Assembly (NCBI RefSeq): GCF_003340555.1
Contig: NZ_QPLJ01000003.1
Location: 124,001 to 188,000, forward strand
DNA from: Jannaschia formosa
GTDB lineage: Bacteria > Pseudomonadota > Alphaproteobacteria > Rhodobacterales > Rhodobacteraceae
Direction of reading: 5' to 3'
DNA: 64,000 nt
Shown here: in pieces, positions 28,312-45,905 of the stretch
Numbering within the stretch: the first letter of the stretch is position 1
Layout of the letters: every line of letters begins with the position of its first letter
Position numbers and translations under genes: made by a program
The notes under the pieces: model-generated
What the model was told of the DNA's origin: nothing
Seen by the model: the letters and a program-made list of their open reading frames with translations, nothing else
Database searches by the model: none

Positions 28312-28779
28312 TCAGTTCAGCAGTCTGGCGAAGGTGTCTGCGTTCTTCGCCCCGAATCCGACCAGCTCCGCGCGCCACCCGGTCACGTCGTCGCGCAGGC
28401 TGAGTTGGCCGTTCTCGTAGAGCACCAGGCGGATCGGCCGCACCTGGGTCTCCCCTCTCCTCTTGCGCTCGAATGCGAGGACACGTTCCACGCCGGCGAC
28501 GAAGCCGCCTTGACTCGGATCAAGGTCGGCGATCACGGAGCCGTTGACGTCGAGCACGCGGGCCGCGCCCGAGACGCCGTCGGCGTCCAGATAGATCAGC
28601 CGCTGCTTCACGACCGCGACCTCGCCGTCGAGCGCCGGCATCGCCTCGAGCGGGCGGTCGGTGAAGCTGGCATAGGCGGTGATGAGCAGCGCCGAGACCA
28701 CGAGCACGCCCATCGCGCGAACCAGCACGGTGGGGATCATCTCGCGGTCGCGGTGGCGGAGGCGGGCTTCGGGGGTCAT
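28312..28779 (-). CDS. puhC: Photosynthetic complex assembly protein PuhC
   Basis: 155 residues: one N-terminal transmembrane helix (VLVRAMGVLVVSALLITAYA) and a periplasmic domain (ALDGEVAVVKQRLIYLDADG). PuhC is needed for efficient LH1/reaction-centre assembly. The start at ATG 28779 (MTPEARLRHRDREMIP) lies 5 bases after the puhB stop; the longer frame upstream is a puhB shadow. Confidence 0.92.
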   Translation of the reverse strand: MTPEARLRHRDREMIPTVLVRAMGVLVVSALLITAYASFTDRPLEAMPALDGEVAVVKQRLIYLDADGVSGAARVLDVNGSVIADLDPSQGGFVAGVERVLAFERKRRGETQVRPIRLVLYENGQLSLRDDVTGWRAELVGFGAKNADTFARLLN

Positions 28780-28784
28780 GGGCC

Positions 28785-29426
28785 TTACTCCGCCGGAACC
28801 GCGAGGCCCGGGACAGGCCGCGCATCGCGTTCGATTACAGGGACCGTCCGGGCGGCGCCCGCCGCCTCGGCGATCAGCCGCGCGACCTTCGCCGCCTCGG
28901 GGATGCAGCGCAGGGCGGGCTGGGTGCGCGCGAAACGCCAGGGCCGGGCGTGCGGCCAGAGCAGCAGGTAGCTGAACCGCGTCTCGCCCAGCGTGCGCAG
29001 CGCGATCGTCCCGGTCCCGTCCGAACGGGTCACGAGATCGGCAGAGCCGACCCACTTGTAGGGAAACTGCAGCGTCATCGTCAGCGCCGCGCCGATCCGC
29101 ATGATCACGCGCCGGTCGGTCACGGTGTAGACCGTGGCCCGGGCCTGCGCCCAGGCGATGGCGCCGAGCAGGGCGCAGCAACCCGCGCCCAGCACGAGGT
29201 AGAAGGAGGACTCGGCCGCAGCCCGACCCCATGACATCCCTGCCGCCAGCACCACCGTGTTCCAGGCGAAGAACAGCGCGAAGTAGCCCGCCACCCAGCG
29301 CAGGCGCAGCGCGTCGCGCGCCAGCGCCCGGGCCGAGGGGGCGCCCTGCCACAGGATGCGTTCGCCCTCGGGCAGCATCTCCGGCAGGCCCCTGATGGGC
29401 TCCTGTTCGAAATCGTCATGGTCCAT
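28785..29426 (-). CDS. puhB: Photosynthetic complex putative assembly protein PuhB
   Basis: 213 residues with a PH-like domain and three hydrophobic segments. N-terminus EQEPIRGLPEMLPEGERILWQG is the family hallmark, followed by YFALFFAWNTVVLAAG and VTDRRVIMRIGAALTMTLQF. In relatives PuhB is a reaction-centre assembly factor acting on the H subunit. Lies 24 bases downstream of puhA. Confidence 0.93.
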   Translation of the reverse strand: MDHDDFEQEPIRGLPEMLPEGERILWQGAPSARALARDALRLRWVAGYFALFFAWNTVVLAAGMSWGRAAAESSFYLVLGAGCCALLGAIAWAQARATVYTVTDRRVIMRIGAALTMTLQFPYKWVGSADLVTRSDGTGTIALRTLGETRFSYLLLWPHARPWRFARTQPALRCIPEAAKVARLIAEAAGAARTVPVIERDARPVPGLAVPAE

Positions 29427-29450
29427 GGGCCGGTCCTCCCTCTCAGGTCT

Positions 29451-30209
29451 TCACAGCTGCGGCTCTTGCCGGTCGAGCGAGGCGTAGAGCTTGCCTCCGC
29501 CGACGAAGCCGCTGATCTTGTCTTCCTCCAGCAGGGTCACCTGCGTGGGGGACTTGGTCGCCGGGATCTGGGCGAAATGCGCCTTGTGGAGCGACTTCAC
29601 CTCGACGTGGTTGCCGTGGATGCGGCACAGCTGCATCGGCACGAGGCGCTTGCCGGCCTCGGCCACGTCCACCTCGATGAAGCGGACGAACTGCTCCGGG
29701 ACGTCGATCCACATGTCGCTGACCTCGCCCGCGATGAGGCCGTCGTCGCCCATCACCGGCAGGCCGCGCGGATCGGTGCCCGCGCTGACGCGAAAACCGT
29801 CCAGGCTTTCCATCGGCGCGATCTTGGGATGGCCGTGGCCGTCGAGCTCCGGCACGTCGCGGCGCGGCGCCCAGGAGGCGGGGCCGACGCCGTCCAGCAT
29901 CGGGTTGCCGGTCGGCTCGAACGGGAAGCCGTTCGGCACGGCCGACTTGCGCATCGCGATCTCGCGGCCCTCAGGGTCCATGTCGGGCACGGTCACCTGC
30001 CCGCGGCCATGCGGCAGCAGGAAGGTCTTCTGCCCCGGCAGCGGGAACGGGCCCTGGTTAGGCGCCAGCGTGCCGTCGTCGTTCTCGAGCGGATAGCCCT
30101 CGCGCATGTTCTCGGTCTGCAGGTAGTAGATCAGCAGCGCGAAGAAGCCGTAGAACAGCCAGAGGCTGAGGCTCGCGAGGTCGAAGTTTCCGAAAAAGGC
30201 GTCCACCAT
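29451..30209 (-). CDS. puhA: Photosynthetic reaction centre H subunit
   Basis: 252 residues. One N-terminal transmembrane helix ([20 protein letters not shown]) then the cytoplasmic PRC-barrel domain with [30 protein letters not shown] and [20 protein letters not shown]. Caps the L-M core and supports proton delivery to QB. Between lhaA and puhB in the conserved order. Confidence 0.96.
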   Translation of the reverse strand: MVDAFFGNFDLASLSLWLFYGFFALLIYYLQTENMREGYPLENDDGTLAPNQGPFPLPGQKTFLLPHGRGQVTVPDMDPEGREIAMRKSAVPNGFPFEPTGNPMLDGVGPASWAPRRDVPELDGHGHPKIAPMESLDGFRVSAGTDPRGLPVMGDDGLIAGEVSDMWIDVPEQFVRFIEVDVAEAGKRLVPMQLCRIHGNHVEVKSLHKAHFAQIPATKSPTQVTLLEEDKISGFVGGGKLYASLDRQEPQL

Positions 30210-30225
30210 CAGGGTGTCCTCCGGT

Positions 30226-31656
30226 TCATGTGGGGAAGTCGGCCAGTCCGATCCTGGCCTCCTTCTGGTCGGGTCTGTCTGTCTGTTCGGTGCGGCTCAC
30301 CAGCGGGCCGAGCGCCGCGAGCGTGAGGAAGAGAAGGCCGATCTCCAGGTGGTAGACGACCGAGTAGCCGGTCGTGGCCGAGGCCAGCGCCTCACCCAGG
30401 GCGCCCGATGTCGCCAGCGCGTTGACGCCGTCGCGAATGCCGCCGCCCATCGCCGTGCTCAGCCCCTGCGCGGTCGCCTGCGCCGCGCCCCAAGCGCCCA
30501 GCGCGAGGCCCCGGCCGGCGAGGTCGGTCACCGGCAGGGTCATGGCCGTGGTCAGCGTCGCCACCGCGAAGAGCCCGCCGCCGAAGCCGATGCCGAGGCT
30601 CCCTGCGAAGAACAGCGGCGCCGAGCCGAGCGGGGCCGCGAAGATCACCGCCGAGAAGGCGGCGATCCCGGCCAGCACGCCGCGCGCCGCCATCCGCGTC
30701 GGGTTGAGCCCGGCCGACAGCCACCGCGCCGCCAGCGCGAAGGCCAGGATGGCGCCGGCCGCCCAGGACGCGGTCAGCAGCGTCGTCTTCGACACCGACA
30801 GGCCTAGGATCTCGCCGCCATAGGGCTCCAGCAGCACGTCCTGCATGTTGAAGGCCACGGTCCCGAGGAACACGGCGGCCAGCAATCGCCCGGCGGTGCC
30901 GCCGCGCGTCAGGTCGGCCCAGGCATCCTTGAAGGCGGGGGGCGGGGCGCTGCGCTCCTCCCGCGTGGTCGGGCGCAGGCTCTCCTGCTTCCAGAGCGCG
31001 ACGACGTTCAGCGCCAGCGTGACGACGGCCGTGCCCTGCACGACGCGGATCAGCATCACGCCGTCGAAATCGCGCAGCAGCCAGCCGATCACGACGGACG
31101 AGACCAGCATCCCCGCCAGCAGCGCCACATAGAGGAAGGCCACGACACGCGGCCGCGTCTCGTCGTCGGCGCGGTCGGCGGCGAGCGCGAGCCCCGCGGT
31201 CTGCGTCATGTGCATCCCGAGGCCGGTCATCACGAAGGCGAGCCCCGCGGCGACCTCGCCCGCGAAGGGCGGGATGGCGATCTGGTCGTAGCCGCCGAGG
31301 ATCAGCAGCGCGAAGGGCATGATGGCGAGGCCGCCGAACTGCCAGAGCGTGCCGAACCAGAGATAGGGGATACGCTTCCACCCGATGGCGGAGCGGTAGG
31401 TGTCGGACTTGAAGCCGAGCAGCGCGCGGAACGGCGCGACCAGCACCGGCAGCGCGATCATCGCGGCGACGAGGAAGGCGCCGAGCCCCAGTTCGACGAT
31501 CATCACCCGGTTCAGCGTGCCGAGCAGCATCACCGCCGCCATGCCGACCGAGACCTGGAACAGCGACAGCCGCAGAAGCTGCCTGAGCGGCAGCGCCGCC
31601 GATCCGGCATCGCTGAAGGGCAGAGCCCGAAGCGCGATGTTCCGGAAGCCGCTCAT
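30226..31656 (-). CDS. lhaA: LhaA, LH1 assembly protein (PucC/BCD family MFS)
   Basis: 476 residues, twelve transmembrane helices of the bacteriochlorophyll-delivery branch of MFS. Signatures [25 protein letters not shown] and [25 protein letters not shown]. LhaA promotes insertion of LH1 polypeptides and pigments. Located between bchM and puhA as usual. ATG at 31656 overlaps the bchM stop by 4 bases (ATGA). Confidence 0.94.
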   Translation of the reverse strand: MSGFRNIALRALPFSDAGSAALPLRQLLRLSLFQVSVGMAAVMLLGTLNRVMIVELGLGAFLVAAMIALPVLVAPFRALLGFKSDTYRSAIGWKRIPYLWFGTLWQFGGLAIMPFALLILGGYDQIAIPPFAGEVAAGLAFVMTGLGMHMTQTAGLALAADRADDETRPRVVAFLYVALLAGMLVSSVVIGWLLRDFDGVMLIRVVQGTAVVTLALNVVALWKQESLRPTTREERSAPPPAFKDAWADLTRGGTAGRLLAAVFLGTVAFNMQDVLLEPYGGEILGLSVSKTTLLTASWAAGAILAFALAARWLSAGLNPTRMAARGVLAGIAAFSAVIFAAPLGSAPLFFAGSLGIGFGGGLFAVATLTTAMTLPVTDLAGRGLALGAWGAAQATAQGLSTAMGGGIRDGVNALATSGALGEALASATTGYSVVYHLEIGLLFLTLAALGPLVSRTEQTDRPDQKEARIGLADFPT

Positions 31657-32347
31657 GCACGCAGCTCCAGCGCGGTCGAGATGTAGAAGCCCGAGGTCAC
31701 CCGCTCCAGCACGGTGCCGCCCAGTTCGGCCGCCAACCCGTCGACGTCCTGCGGCACCATCGCCGGGGAACGGTCGGCCCGGGGGAACGCCTTGCCCGCC
31801 CAGAACATCGCCTGAAGCAGCGCCGTGCGCGGCGCCAGGCTGGTCACGACCAACGGGCTGCGTGGGCGCAGCGCAGCCAGATGCGCCGTCAGCGCGCGCG
31901 GCGCGTAGTAGATCATCGAATCCTGCGCCACGACGGCGTCGAAGCGGCCCAGCTCGCCGTCGAACATGTCGCCCATCATGAACCGCACCCGGCCGCGCAG
32001 CGCCGGGTCCAGCCGCTCGCGCGCGACGGCCAGCATCGCCGGCGCCACGTCGACGGCCACGACCTCGGCGCCGCGCCTGGCCAGCGCCTCGGCCTTGGCG
32101 CCGGTGCCGCAGCCCGCATCCAGAACGCGCGCACCCGTCAGGTCCTCGGGCAGGCGCGACAGGATCGTCGCGCGCATCCGGTCGCGCCCGGCCCGCACCG
32201 TGGCGCGGATGCGAGAGACCTTCGCCTCGCCCGTCAGGTCGACCCATGCCCGGGCGGCGCGCTTGTCGAAATAAGTCTGCACCCGCGCCCGCGTCGCGTC
32301 GTAGGAACCGGGCAGTACGGCCGGGGCCATGGTGGTATCGGAGGCCA

Positions 32348-32348
<1 letters not shown>
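31653..32348 (-). CDS. bchM: Mg-protoporphyrin IX O-methyltransferase
   Basis: 231 residues. SAM-binding motif VLDAGCGTGAKAEAL near residue 70, preceded by the BchM-specific YFDKRAARAWVDLTGEAKVSRIR. Methylates the C13 propionate of Mg-protoporphyrin IX. ATG 32348 overlaps the bchL stop (TGATG); the codon before it is an in-frame TTG, less likely to be used. Confidence 0.95.
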
Positions 32349-40175
<7,827 letters not shown>

Positions 40176-40225
40176 CCTCTTCTTGGCTACTGTCGAACCA
40201 ACTTGACGCGGGACGGCAGGTAGAC

Positions 40226-40243
40226 TGTCATCTCTGTCTGACA
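40226..40243. promoter_or_regulatory. PpsR box 2, bchF-ppaA
   Basis: TGTCATCTCTGTCTGACA, a perfect box 68 bases from the first. It lies 60 bases upstream of ppaA, so it may act on either or both promoters; paired boxes usually allow cooperative PpsR binding. Confidence 0.85.
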
Positions 40244-40302
40244 GGCCCCGGATCATCGAGGCTCACCGCGGGAGGCGCGCGCGCCATGCGAGGGAACATC
40301 CA

Positions 40303-41082
40303 ATGACGAAGGCGCGGCTCGTTCTCCCCTCCCTGCCGGAGGCGGTGTCGGCGGGGGTGCTGCAGCAGCAGGCCGCCCGCTTCACCGGGCTCGTCCGCGA
40401 CGACCTCGCCGACGCCTCCGCGGTCGACGGGTTCGTGCCCGTCGCCGAGCGGGTGGTCCTGCATCCCGACGAGACGCCACGCCGCGCGCTGCTGGCCGAG
40501 GCGGCGGCGGACCCGCGCCTCGCCGTGCTCCTGCTCGGCACGGTCTTCCCGCGCGTCGCCCGCCTGCTGGAGGAGGGTTGGAACACCGACCGGCTGTCCT
40601 TCGTCGACGTCACCATCGCGGCGGCGCGCCTGCAGGACGCGGTGCGCGTCCTGGGGCAGTTCACCCTGCCCGCCCGGACCGACGCGCTGGTGATGGTCGT
40701 CCCCCCGTGGGAGCAGCATACCCTGCCGGCCAGCCTCGCCGCCGCGCGGCTTCGGCGGAAGGGCGTGCCGATTCGGTTGATCCAGGCCATCTCGGTGCCG
40801 CAGATGCTGCCGCTGATCGCGCGCTGCGGACCCGCCGGCGTCCTGATCAGCGTCGGCAGCTACCGCTCCGCCGGAAAGCTGCGCCCGCTGATCGGCGCGC
40901 TCCGCAGCCACGTCCCGCGCGCCCTGCCGATCGTGGTCGGCGGCCCGGCGATGGAAAGCGACGCGGCGGTCTGCCGCCGGAGCGGGGCCGATCTGGCAAC
41001 CAACGACCTCGATGCGGCGTTGAGCTTTTGCGAACTCGCACTAGATGATGTTGCTGTCCGCCAGAGCAATGTAGATGCATAG
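40303..41082 (+). CDS. ppaA: PpaA/AerR cobalamin-binding antirepressor
   Basis: 259 residues. Helical N-terminal domain (WNTDRLSFVDVTIAAARLQ) followed by a B12-binding-like Rossmann domain. The candidate cobalamin-ligand histidine is His139 in PPWEQHTLP, matching the position of the AerR ligand region. AerR/PpaA binds adenosylcobalamin after light exposure and modulates PpsR/CrtJ. Adjacent to ppsR and divergent from bchF, as in relatives. ATG start 60 bases after a PpsR box, suggesting feedback. Confidence 0.92.
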   Translation: MTKARLVLPSLPEAVSAGVLQQQAARFTGLVRDDLADASAVDGFVPVAERVVLHPDETPRRALLAEAAADPRLAVLLLGTVFPRVARLLEEGWNTDRLSFVDVTIAAARLQDAVRVLGQFTLPARTDALVMVVPPWEQHTLPASLAAARLRRKGVPIRLIQAISVPQMLPLIARCGPAGVLISVGSYRSAGKLRPLIGALRSHVPRALPIVVGGPAMESDAAVCRRSGADLATNDLDAALSFCELALDDVAVRQSNVDA

Positions 41083-41124
41083 GGGGGACGCGACCTTCGC
41101 TCCGTATCGATTGGGATACACTTG

Positions 41125-42522
41125 ATGAACACGCGCGAGAGCGACTTCTGGAACGAGCGTGCCGGCCCGCGCATCGCGCCCGAGCATTTCGGCGAGATCG
41201 TGGCGACCGCCGCCGATCTCGCCATCGTCGTGGGAGAGAGCGGCAGGGTCATCTCGATCACGACCAACCCCCTCAATTCCGCCATCGGCAGCGTCGATCA
41301 CTGGGAGGGGCGGCCGATCCGCGACTTCCTCGCCCCCGACAGCGTCGACAAGGTCAGCCGCCAGATCGCCGCGACCCTTCGGCAGGAGGAGCGGCGCCCC
41401 GAGACCATCGAGGTCAACCATATCGACGGCGCGGCCTGGGAATTCCCCGTCCGCTACACGATGCACCTGACCGGCCGCGACGGCCGCGTGCTGATGCTGG
41501 GCCGCGACATGCGCCCGTTGGCCGAGCTGCAGCAGCGGCTGGTCCGCGCGCAGATCGCGCTGGAGAAGGACTACGAGCAGCAGCGCATCTACGAGACCCG
41601 CTACCGTGTCCTGCTGGACGCGATGCGTGAGGCCGTGGTGCTGGTCGACGTCGCCTCGGGCCGAATCCTGGACGCGAGCGACGCCGCAGCCAGCCTGCTC
41701 GGCACGGACCGCGGGGCCCTGACCGGCGCCGCCTTCACCCAGGAATTCGCGGGCAAGCGCCGGTCCGAGTTCATCGATTCGCTCTGCCGCGCCGCTGCGG
41801 ACGACGGGGGCAGCGTCACCGCACCGCTGCGTGACGGCGGGCCGGAGGTCACGCTGCGGCCGGTCCTGTTCCGCAACGCGGGCGACCGGACGCTGCTCTG
41901 CCGGCTGGAGACGCAGGCGGACCGCCCGGGGGCAGGCGATCCGGCGCTGGCCGCGCTGTTCGACGGCGCGCGCGAGGCGATCGTCCTGACCGACGCGGAG
42001 GACCGGATCCTGCGCGCCAACGACAGCTTCCTGACCATGATGGAAGTCGACTCCCTGACCGAGCTGCGCGGCCGCTCCTTCGGCGACCTGCTGTCGCGCG
42101 GCAGGGTCGACCTGAAGGTTCTGCAGGACGGTGGCCAGACCGGGCCGCTCTCGACCCGGCTCATCACCCGCTTCGGTTCGCATCTGGCGGTCGAGATCAC
42201 CTGTGCCGGCCCGGTCGGGGCCGGGCAAGGTTATGTCCTGCGGGAAGCCGACCGATTCGCCCAGCTCGACTCGGACGCCACGCCCGAGGACGACCTGACC
42301 GGCGGCAGCGACGCGGGCCGGGTCCGTGCCCTGGTCGGGTCGGCGCCGCTGCGCGACATCGTCGCCTCGATGACCGACGTGATCGAGAAGCAATGCATCG
42401 AGGCCGCGGTCGAGCTGACGAGCAACAACCGCGTTGCCGCCGCCGAGATGCTCGGGCTCAGCCGACAGAGCCTTTATGTCAAGCTGCGCAAGTATGGCCT
42501 GCTGCAGCGCGACGAATCGTGA
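41125..42522 (+). CDS. ppsR: Transcriptional regulator PpsR/CrtJ
   Basis: 465 residues. N-terminal and two further PAS domains (about 25-130, 155-260 and 275-380), a coiled-coil Q-linker around 130-160 (LQQRLVRAQIALEKDYEQQ), and a C-terminal Fis-type helix-turn-helix (NNRVAAAEMLGLSRQSLYVK). Cys424 sits just before the HTH (EKQCIEAAVELT), the redox cysteine position of Rhodobacter PpsR; other cysteines are at about 221, 259 and 360. Represses bch, crt and puc-type genes under aerobic light. The ATG at 41125 is preceded by one in-frame TTG. Confidence 0.95.
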   Translation: MNTRESDFWNERAGPRIAPEHFGEIVATAADLAIVVGESGRVISITTNPLNSAIGSVDHWEGRPIRDFLAPDSVDKVSRQIAATLRQEERRPETIEVNHIDGAAWEFPVRYTMHLTGRDGRVLMLGRDMRPLAELQQRLVRAQIALEKDYEQQRIYETRYRVLLDAMREAVVLVDVASGRILDASDAAASLLGTDRGALTGAAFTQEFAGKRRSEFIDSLCRAAADDGGSVTAPLRDGGPEVTLRPVLFRNAGDRTLLCRLETQADRPGAGDPALAALFDGAREAIVLTDAEDRILRANDSFLTMMEVDSLTELRGRSFGDLLSRGRVDLKVLQDGGQTGPLSTRLITRFGSHLAVEITCAGPVGAGQGYVLREADRFAQLDSDATPEDDLTGGSDAGRVRALVGSAPLRDIVASMTDVIEKQCIEAAVELTSNNRVAAAEMLGLSRQSLYVKLRKYGLLQRDES

Positions 42523-42534
42523 CAGCCGGCAAAG

Positions 42535-42552
42535 TGTAAACTTGTTGTGACA
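42535..42552. promoter_or_regulatory. PpsR box, bchG
   Basis: TGTAAACTTGTTGTGACA, a perfect TGT-N12-ACA box in the 58-base gap between ppsR and bchG. It gives bchG-pucC-like-bchP-idi their own repressible promoter. Confidence 0.82.
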
Positions 42553-42580
42553 GATGGGGTGTATGTCGTAGCATACGCCC

Positions 42581-43480
42581 ATGAGTTTCGCCTCGCACAT
42601 CCCCCCCGCCCGCCGCTGGCCCGAACCGGCCGCGTTGCTGCGCCTGATCAAGCCGATCACCTGGTTCCCGCCGATGTGGGCCTATCTCTGCGGCGTGGTC
42701 TCCTCGGGCGTTTCGCCCGGCTCCAGCCCCGGACTGGTCCTGCTGGGCGTCCTGCTCGCCGGACCTGTCGTCTGCGGGATGAGCCAGGCCGCCAACGACT
42801 GGTGCGACCGCCATGTCGACGCGGTGAACGAGCCGGACCGCCCCATTCCCTCCGGACGCGTTCCCGGGCGCTGGGGCCTCTGGGTCGCGCTCGCCATGAG
42901 CGTGCTGGCCCTGGGGCTGGCCGTGCCGCTCGGCCCCTGGGGCCTCGGCGCGACCGTTCTGGCCGTCGCGGCCGCCTGGGCCTATTCGGCGGAGCCGGTG
43001 CGCGCCAAGCGTTCCGGCTGGTGGGGGCCCGGGCTGGTCGGGCTCAGCTACGAGACGCTGCCCTGGATCACCGGCGCCGCCGTCCTCGCCGCCGGGGCGC
43101 CCGACGCCCGGATCGTCGTGGTCGCGCTGCTCTACGGGATCGGGGCGCACGGGATCATGACGCTGAACGATTTCAAGGCGCTGGAGGGCGACCGCCAGCA
43201 CGGCGTCGACTCTCTGCCCGTCACCCTGGGCCCCGAACGCGCCGCACGCGTCGCCTGCTGGGTGATGACCCTCCCGCAGATCGCCGTCGTGGCGCTGCTC
43301 TGGTCCTGGGACCGCCCCGTCCACGCGTTGATCGTCGCGGCCCTGATCGCAGCGCAGGGGGCCGCGATGCGGCGTCTGCTGCGCGACCCGAAACGCCTTG
43401 CGCCCTGGTACAACGGCACCGGCGTCCTTCTGTCGGTGGCCGGCATGATGGTCGCCGCGATCGCGCTGAGGGGGCTCTGA
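42581..43480 (+). CDS. bchG: Bacteriochlorophyll synthase (geranylgeranyl/phytyl transferase)
   Basis: 299 residues, UbiA family with about eight helices. Prenyl-diphosphate-binding motifs NDWCDRHVDAVNEPDRPIP (near residue 73) and NDFKALEGDRQHGVDSLP. Esterifies bacteriochlorophyllide a with the isoprenoid alcohol. The stop overlaps the start of the next gene (TGATG). Confidence 0.95.
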   Translation: MSFASHIPPARRWPEPAALLRLIKPITWFPPMWAYLCGVVSSGVSPGSSPGLVLLGVLLAGPVVCGMSQAANDWCDRHVDAVNEPDRPIPSGRVPGRWGLWVALAMSVLALGLAVPLGPWGLGATVLAVAAAWAYSAEPVRAKRSGWWGPGLVGLSYETLPWITGAAVLAAGAPDARIVVVALLYGIGAHGIMTLNDFKALEGDRQHGVDSLPVTLGPERAARVACWVMTLPQIAVVALLWSWDRPVHALIVAALIAAQGAAMRRLLRDPKRLAPWYNGTGVLLSVAGMMVAAIALRGL

Positions 43481-44712
43481 TGGGCTGGGGCGGCATCGCG
43501 CGGCTCTGCCTCGTCAACATGGCCATCGGCGGGATGGCGGCGCTGCCGCTGAACCTCTTCAACCGGCTGATGACGGTGGAGCTTGCCCTGCCGGCGATCC
43601 TGCCGGGCCTTCTGGTCGCGCTGCACTACGCTGTGCAGATCACGCGACCGGCCTGGGGCCACCGCTCCGACCGGACGGGCGCGCGGGTGCCGGTGATCCT
43701 GGCAGGCATGGCAGTGCTGGGCGCCGGCGTCGTGGCGGCGGCCTGGGCAGTGAGCCTGCCCACCGGGGCCGCGCTGGCGGTCTGGGTCGTCGCCTACACG
43801 GCCATCGGCCTCGGCATCGGCGCGGCGGGGACGTCCTTCCTCGCGTTGCTGGCCATCGCCGCGCCGGACGACAAGCGCGGTGCCGCGGCGACCCTGGCCT
43901 GGCTGTTGCTGATCGCGGGCGCGATCCTCGCCTCGGTCGGCGTCGGCATAGCGCTGGAGCCCTATTCCCCCGCCCGCCTCGTCGGCGTGGTCGCCGTCGC
44001 GGCCCTCATTGCCTTCCTTCTGACCGTGCTGGCCACCTGGCGGATGGAGCGTCGCGGCGACGCACCGCCCGAGACTCCGCCGCTCGCCGCCGCCCTTCGG
44101 GCGGTCTGGGCCGACCCGGCCGCGCGGCGCTTCACCGGGTTCGTCTTCCTGTCGATCCTCGCATTCCACCTGTCGGAGCTGATCTTCGAGCCCTTCGCCG
44201 GCCATGTCCACGGGTTGCCGCCCGAGGGCTCGACCAAGCTGTCCGGCGCCAAGGACGGCGCGGCCCTGCTGGGCATGCTGGCCAGCGGCGGGCTCGCGCA
44301 TCTCCGCATCGGGTCCCTGCGGGCCTGGGCGATCGTCGGCTGCCTCGTCTCCGCCGTCGGGCTGATGGCCCTGGGCGCGGGTGCGCCGCTGGTGCCGGCG
44401 ACGGTCACGCTGGGCCTCGGCAACGGTCTCTTCGTCGTCGGCGCGATCGGGTCGATGATGCGTCTCGCCTCCTCGCGCGCCTCGGCCGAGGGCACGACGA
44501 TGGGCGTCTTCGGCGCCGCGCAGGCCGTGGCCGCGGGGCTGGCCGTGGTCGCCGCGACCGCCACGCTCGACCTGCTGCGCGCCGTCCTGCCAGACGGCCC
44601 GGCCTATGGCACGCTCTTCGCGCTCGAAGCCGCGCTGTTCCTCGCCGCCGCCCTGATGGCGGCCCGCATCCTGGGCCCCGCGCCCGTCCCCGCCGCAATC
44701 CCCGGAGAATGA
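43480..44712 (+). CDS. PucC-like BCD-family MFS protein (orf428/bch2 type)
   Basis: 410 residues, about twelve helices of the LhaA/PucC pigment-delivery family (LNLFNRLMTVELALPAILPG, then ITRPAWGHRSDRTGARVPVILAG). Distinct from lhaA in this window and located between bchG and bchP, the place of 'orf428' in Rhodobacter. No direct function is proven; a role in bacteriochlorophyll synthase partnership or pigment delivery is inferred. Overlaps bchG by one base and bchP by 4. Confidence 0.9.
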   Translation: MGWGGIARLCLVNMAIGGMAALPLNLFNRLMTVELALPAILPGLLVALHYAVQITRPAWGHRSDRTGARVPVILAGMAVLGAGVVAAAWAVSLPTGAALAVWVVAYTAIGLGIGAAGTSFLALLAIAAPDDKRGAAATLAWLLLIAGAILASVGVGIALEPYSPARLVGVVAVAALIAFLLTVLATWRMERRGDAPPETPPLAAALRAVWADPAARRFTGFVFLSILAFHLSELIFEPFAGHVHGLPPEGSTKLSGAKDGAALLGMLASGGLAHLRIGSLRAWAIVGCLVSAVGLMALGAGAPLVPATVTLGLGNGLFVVGAIGSMMRLASSRASAEGTTMGVFGAAQAVAAGLAVVAATATLDLLRAVLPDGPAYGTLFALEAALFLAAALMAARILGPAPVPAAIPGE

Positions 44713-45905
44713 CCATGAACCAGACCTTCGACGTCGTCGTCATCGGGGGCGGCCCCTCGGGCGCGACCTCCGCCATGGACCTCGCCAGGCTCGGCCGCTC
44801 GGTCGCGCTGATCGACCGGGACGGGCGGATCAAACCCTGCGGCGGCGCCGTGCCCCCGCGCCTGATCCGCGACTTCGAGATCCCGGATGACCAGCTCGTC
44901 GCGAAGATCAACACGGCCCGCATGATCTCCCCCACCGGGCGGCGCGTCGATATCCCGATCGAGGGCGGCTATGTCGGCATGGTGGACCGCGAGCATTTCG
45001 ACGAGTTCCTGCGCCGCCGCGCCGCCGAGGCCGGGGCCACGCGCCTGACCGGCACCTTCCTGCGGGTGGAGCGGGCCGGCAACGTCGCCACCGTGATCTA
45101 CCGCGACAAGGCCAGCGGAGAAGAAGCGCATCTCGACTGCCGCCTGGTCATCGGCGCCGACGGCGCCCGCTCCGCCGTGGCCCGGACCGAGATGCCCGGC
45201 GCGCGCGAGATCCCCTACGTAATCGCCTATCACGAGATCATCGAGGCGCCCGCCGCCGTCGGCTCCTACGATCCGGGCCGCTGCGACGTGGTCTATGACG
45301 GCGCCATCAGCCCCGATTTCTATGGTTGGGTCTTTCCGCACGGCAAGCAGGCCAGCGTCGGCATGGGGACCGGGCGCGACGGCGTCGACCTGAAGGCCGC
45401 GACGAAGGCCCTCCGCGCCGCCTCGGGCCTCTCCGACTGCGTCACCATCCGGCGCGAGGGCGCGCCGATCCCGCTGCGCCCGCTCGATCGCTGGGACAAT
45501 GGCCGCGATCTGGTGCTGGCGGGCGACGCCGCCGGGGTCGTCGCGCCGTCCTCGGGCGAGGGGATCTTCTACGCCATGGTCGGCGGCCGGGTCGCCGCCG
45601 TCGCCTGCGAGAAGGTGCTGGCCACGGGCAAGGCTGCGCATCTGGCCTTGGCACGCAAGCTCTTCATGAAGGACCACAAGGCCGTCTTCCGCATCCTCGG
45701 CGCGATGCAGGACGCCTATTACCGCTCCGACGAGCGGCGGGAGCGCTTCGTCACCCTGTGTCACGATGTCGACGTGCAAAGGCTGACTTTCGAGGCCTAT
45801 ATGAACAAGGAACTCGTGAAGGCGCGCCCGATGGCTCATATCAAGATCGGTCTGAAGAACCTCGCCCACCTCGCCGGCATCGTGTCCGCCACGGGGCGGG
45901 CATGA
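44709..45905 (+). CDS. bchP: Geranylgeranyl reductase (bacteriochlorophyll)
   Basis: 398 residues, FAD-dependent. N-terminal VVVIGGGPSGATSAMDLARLG, KPCGGAVPPRLIRDF, FYGWVFPHGKQASVGMGTG, and the FAD loop LAGDAAGVVAPSSGEGI. Reduces the geranylgeranyl tail to phytyl. Translationally coupled to the preceding gene (ATGA) and to idi. Confidence 0.95.
   Translation: MTMNQTFDVVVIGGGPSGATSAMDLARLGRSVALIDRDGRIKPCGGAVPPRLIRDFEIPDDQLVAKINTARMISPTGRRVDIPIEGGYVGMVDREHFDEFLRRRAAEAGATRLTGTFLRVERAGNVATVIYRDKASGEEAHLDCRLVIGADGARSAVARTEMPGAREIPYVIAYHEIIEAPAAVGSYDPGRCDVVYDGAISPDFYGWVFPHGKQASVGMGTGRDGVDLKAATKALRAASGLSDCVTIRREGAPIPLRPLDRWDNGRDLVLAGDAAGVVAPSSGEGIFYAMVGGRVAAVACEKVLATGKAAHLALARKLFMKDHKAVFRILGAMQDAYYRSDERRERFVTLCHDVDVQRLTFEAYMNKELVKARPMAHIKIGLKNLAHLAGIVSATGRA

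Noticed and set aside
42561-42576. GTATG-N6-CATAC palindrome just before bchG as a regulator site
   Set aside because: Short, only 4 bases from the start codon, and next to a perfect PpsR box; it may be chance.
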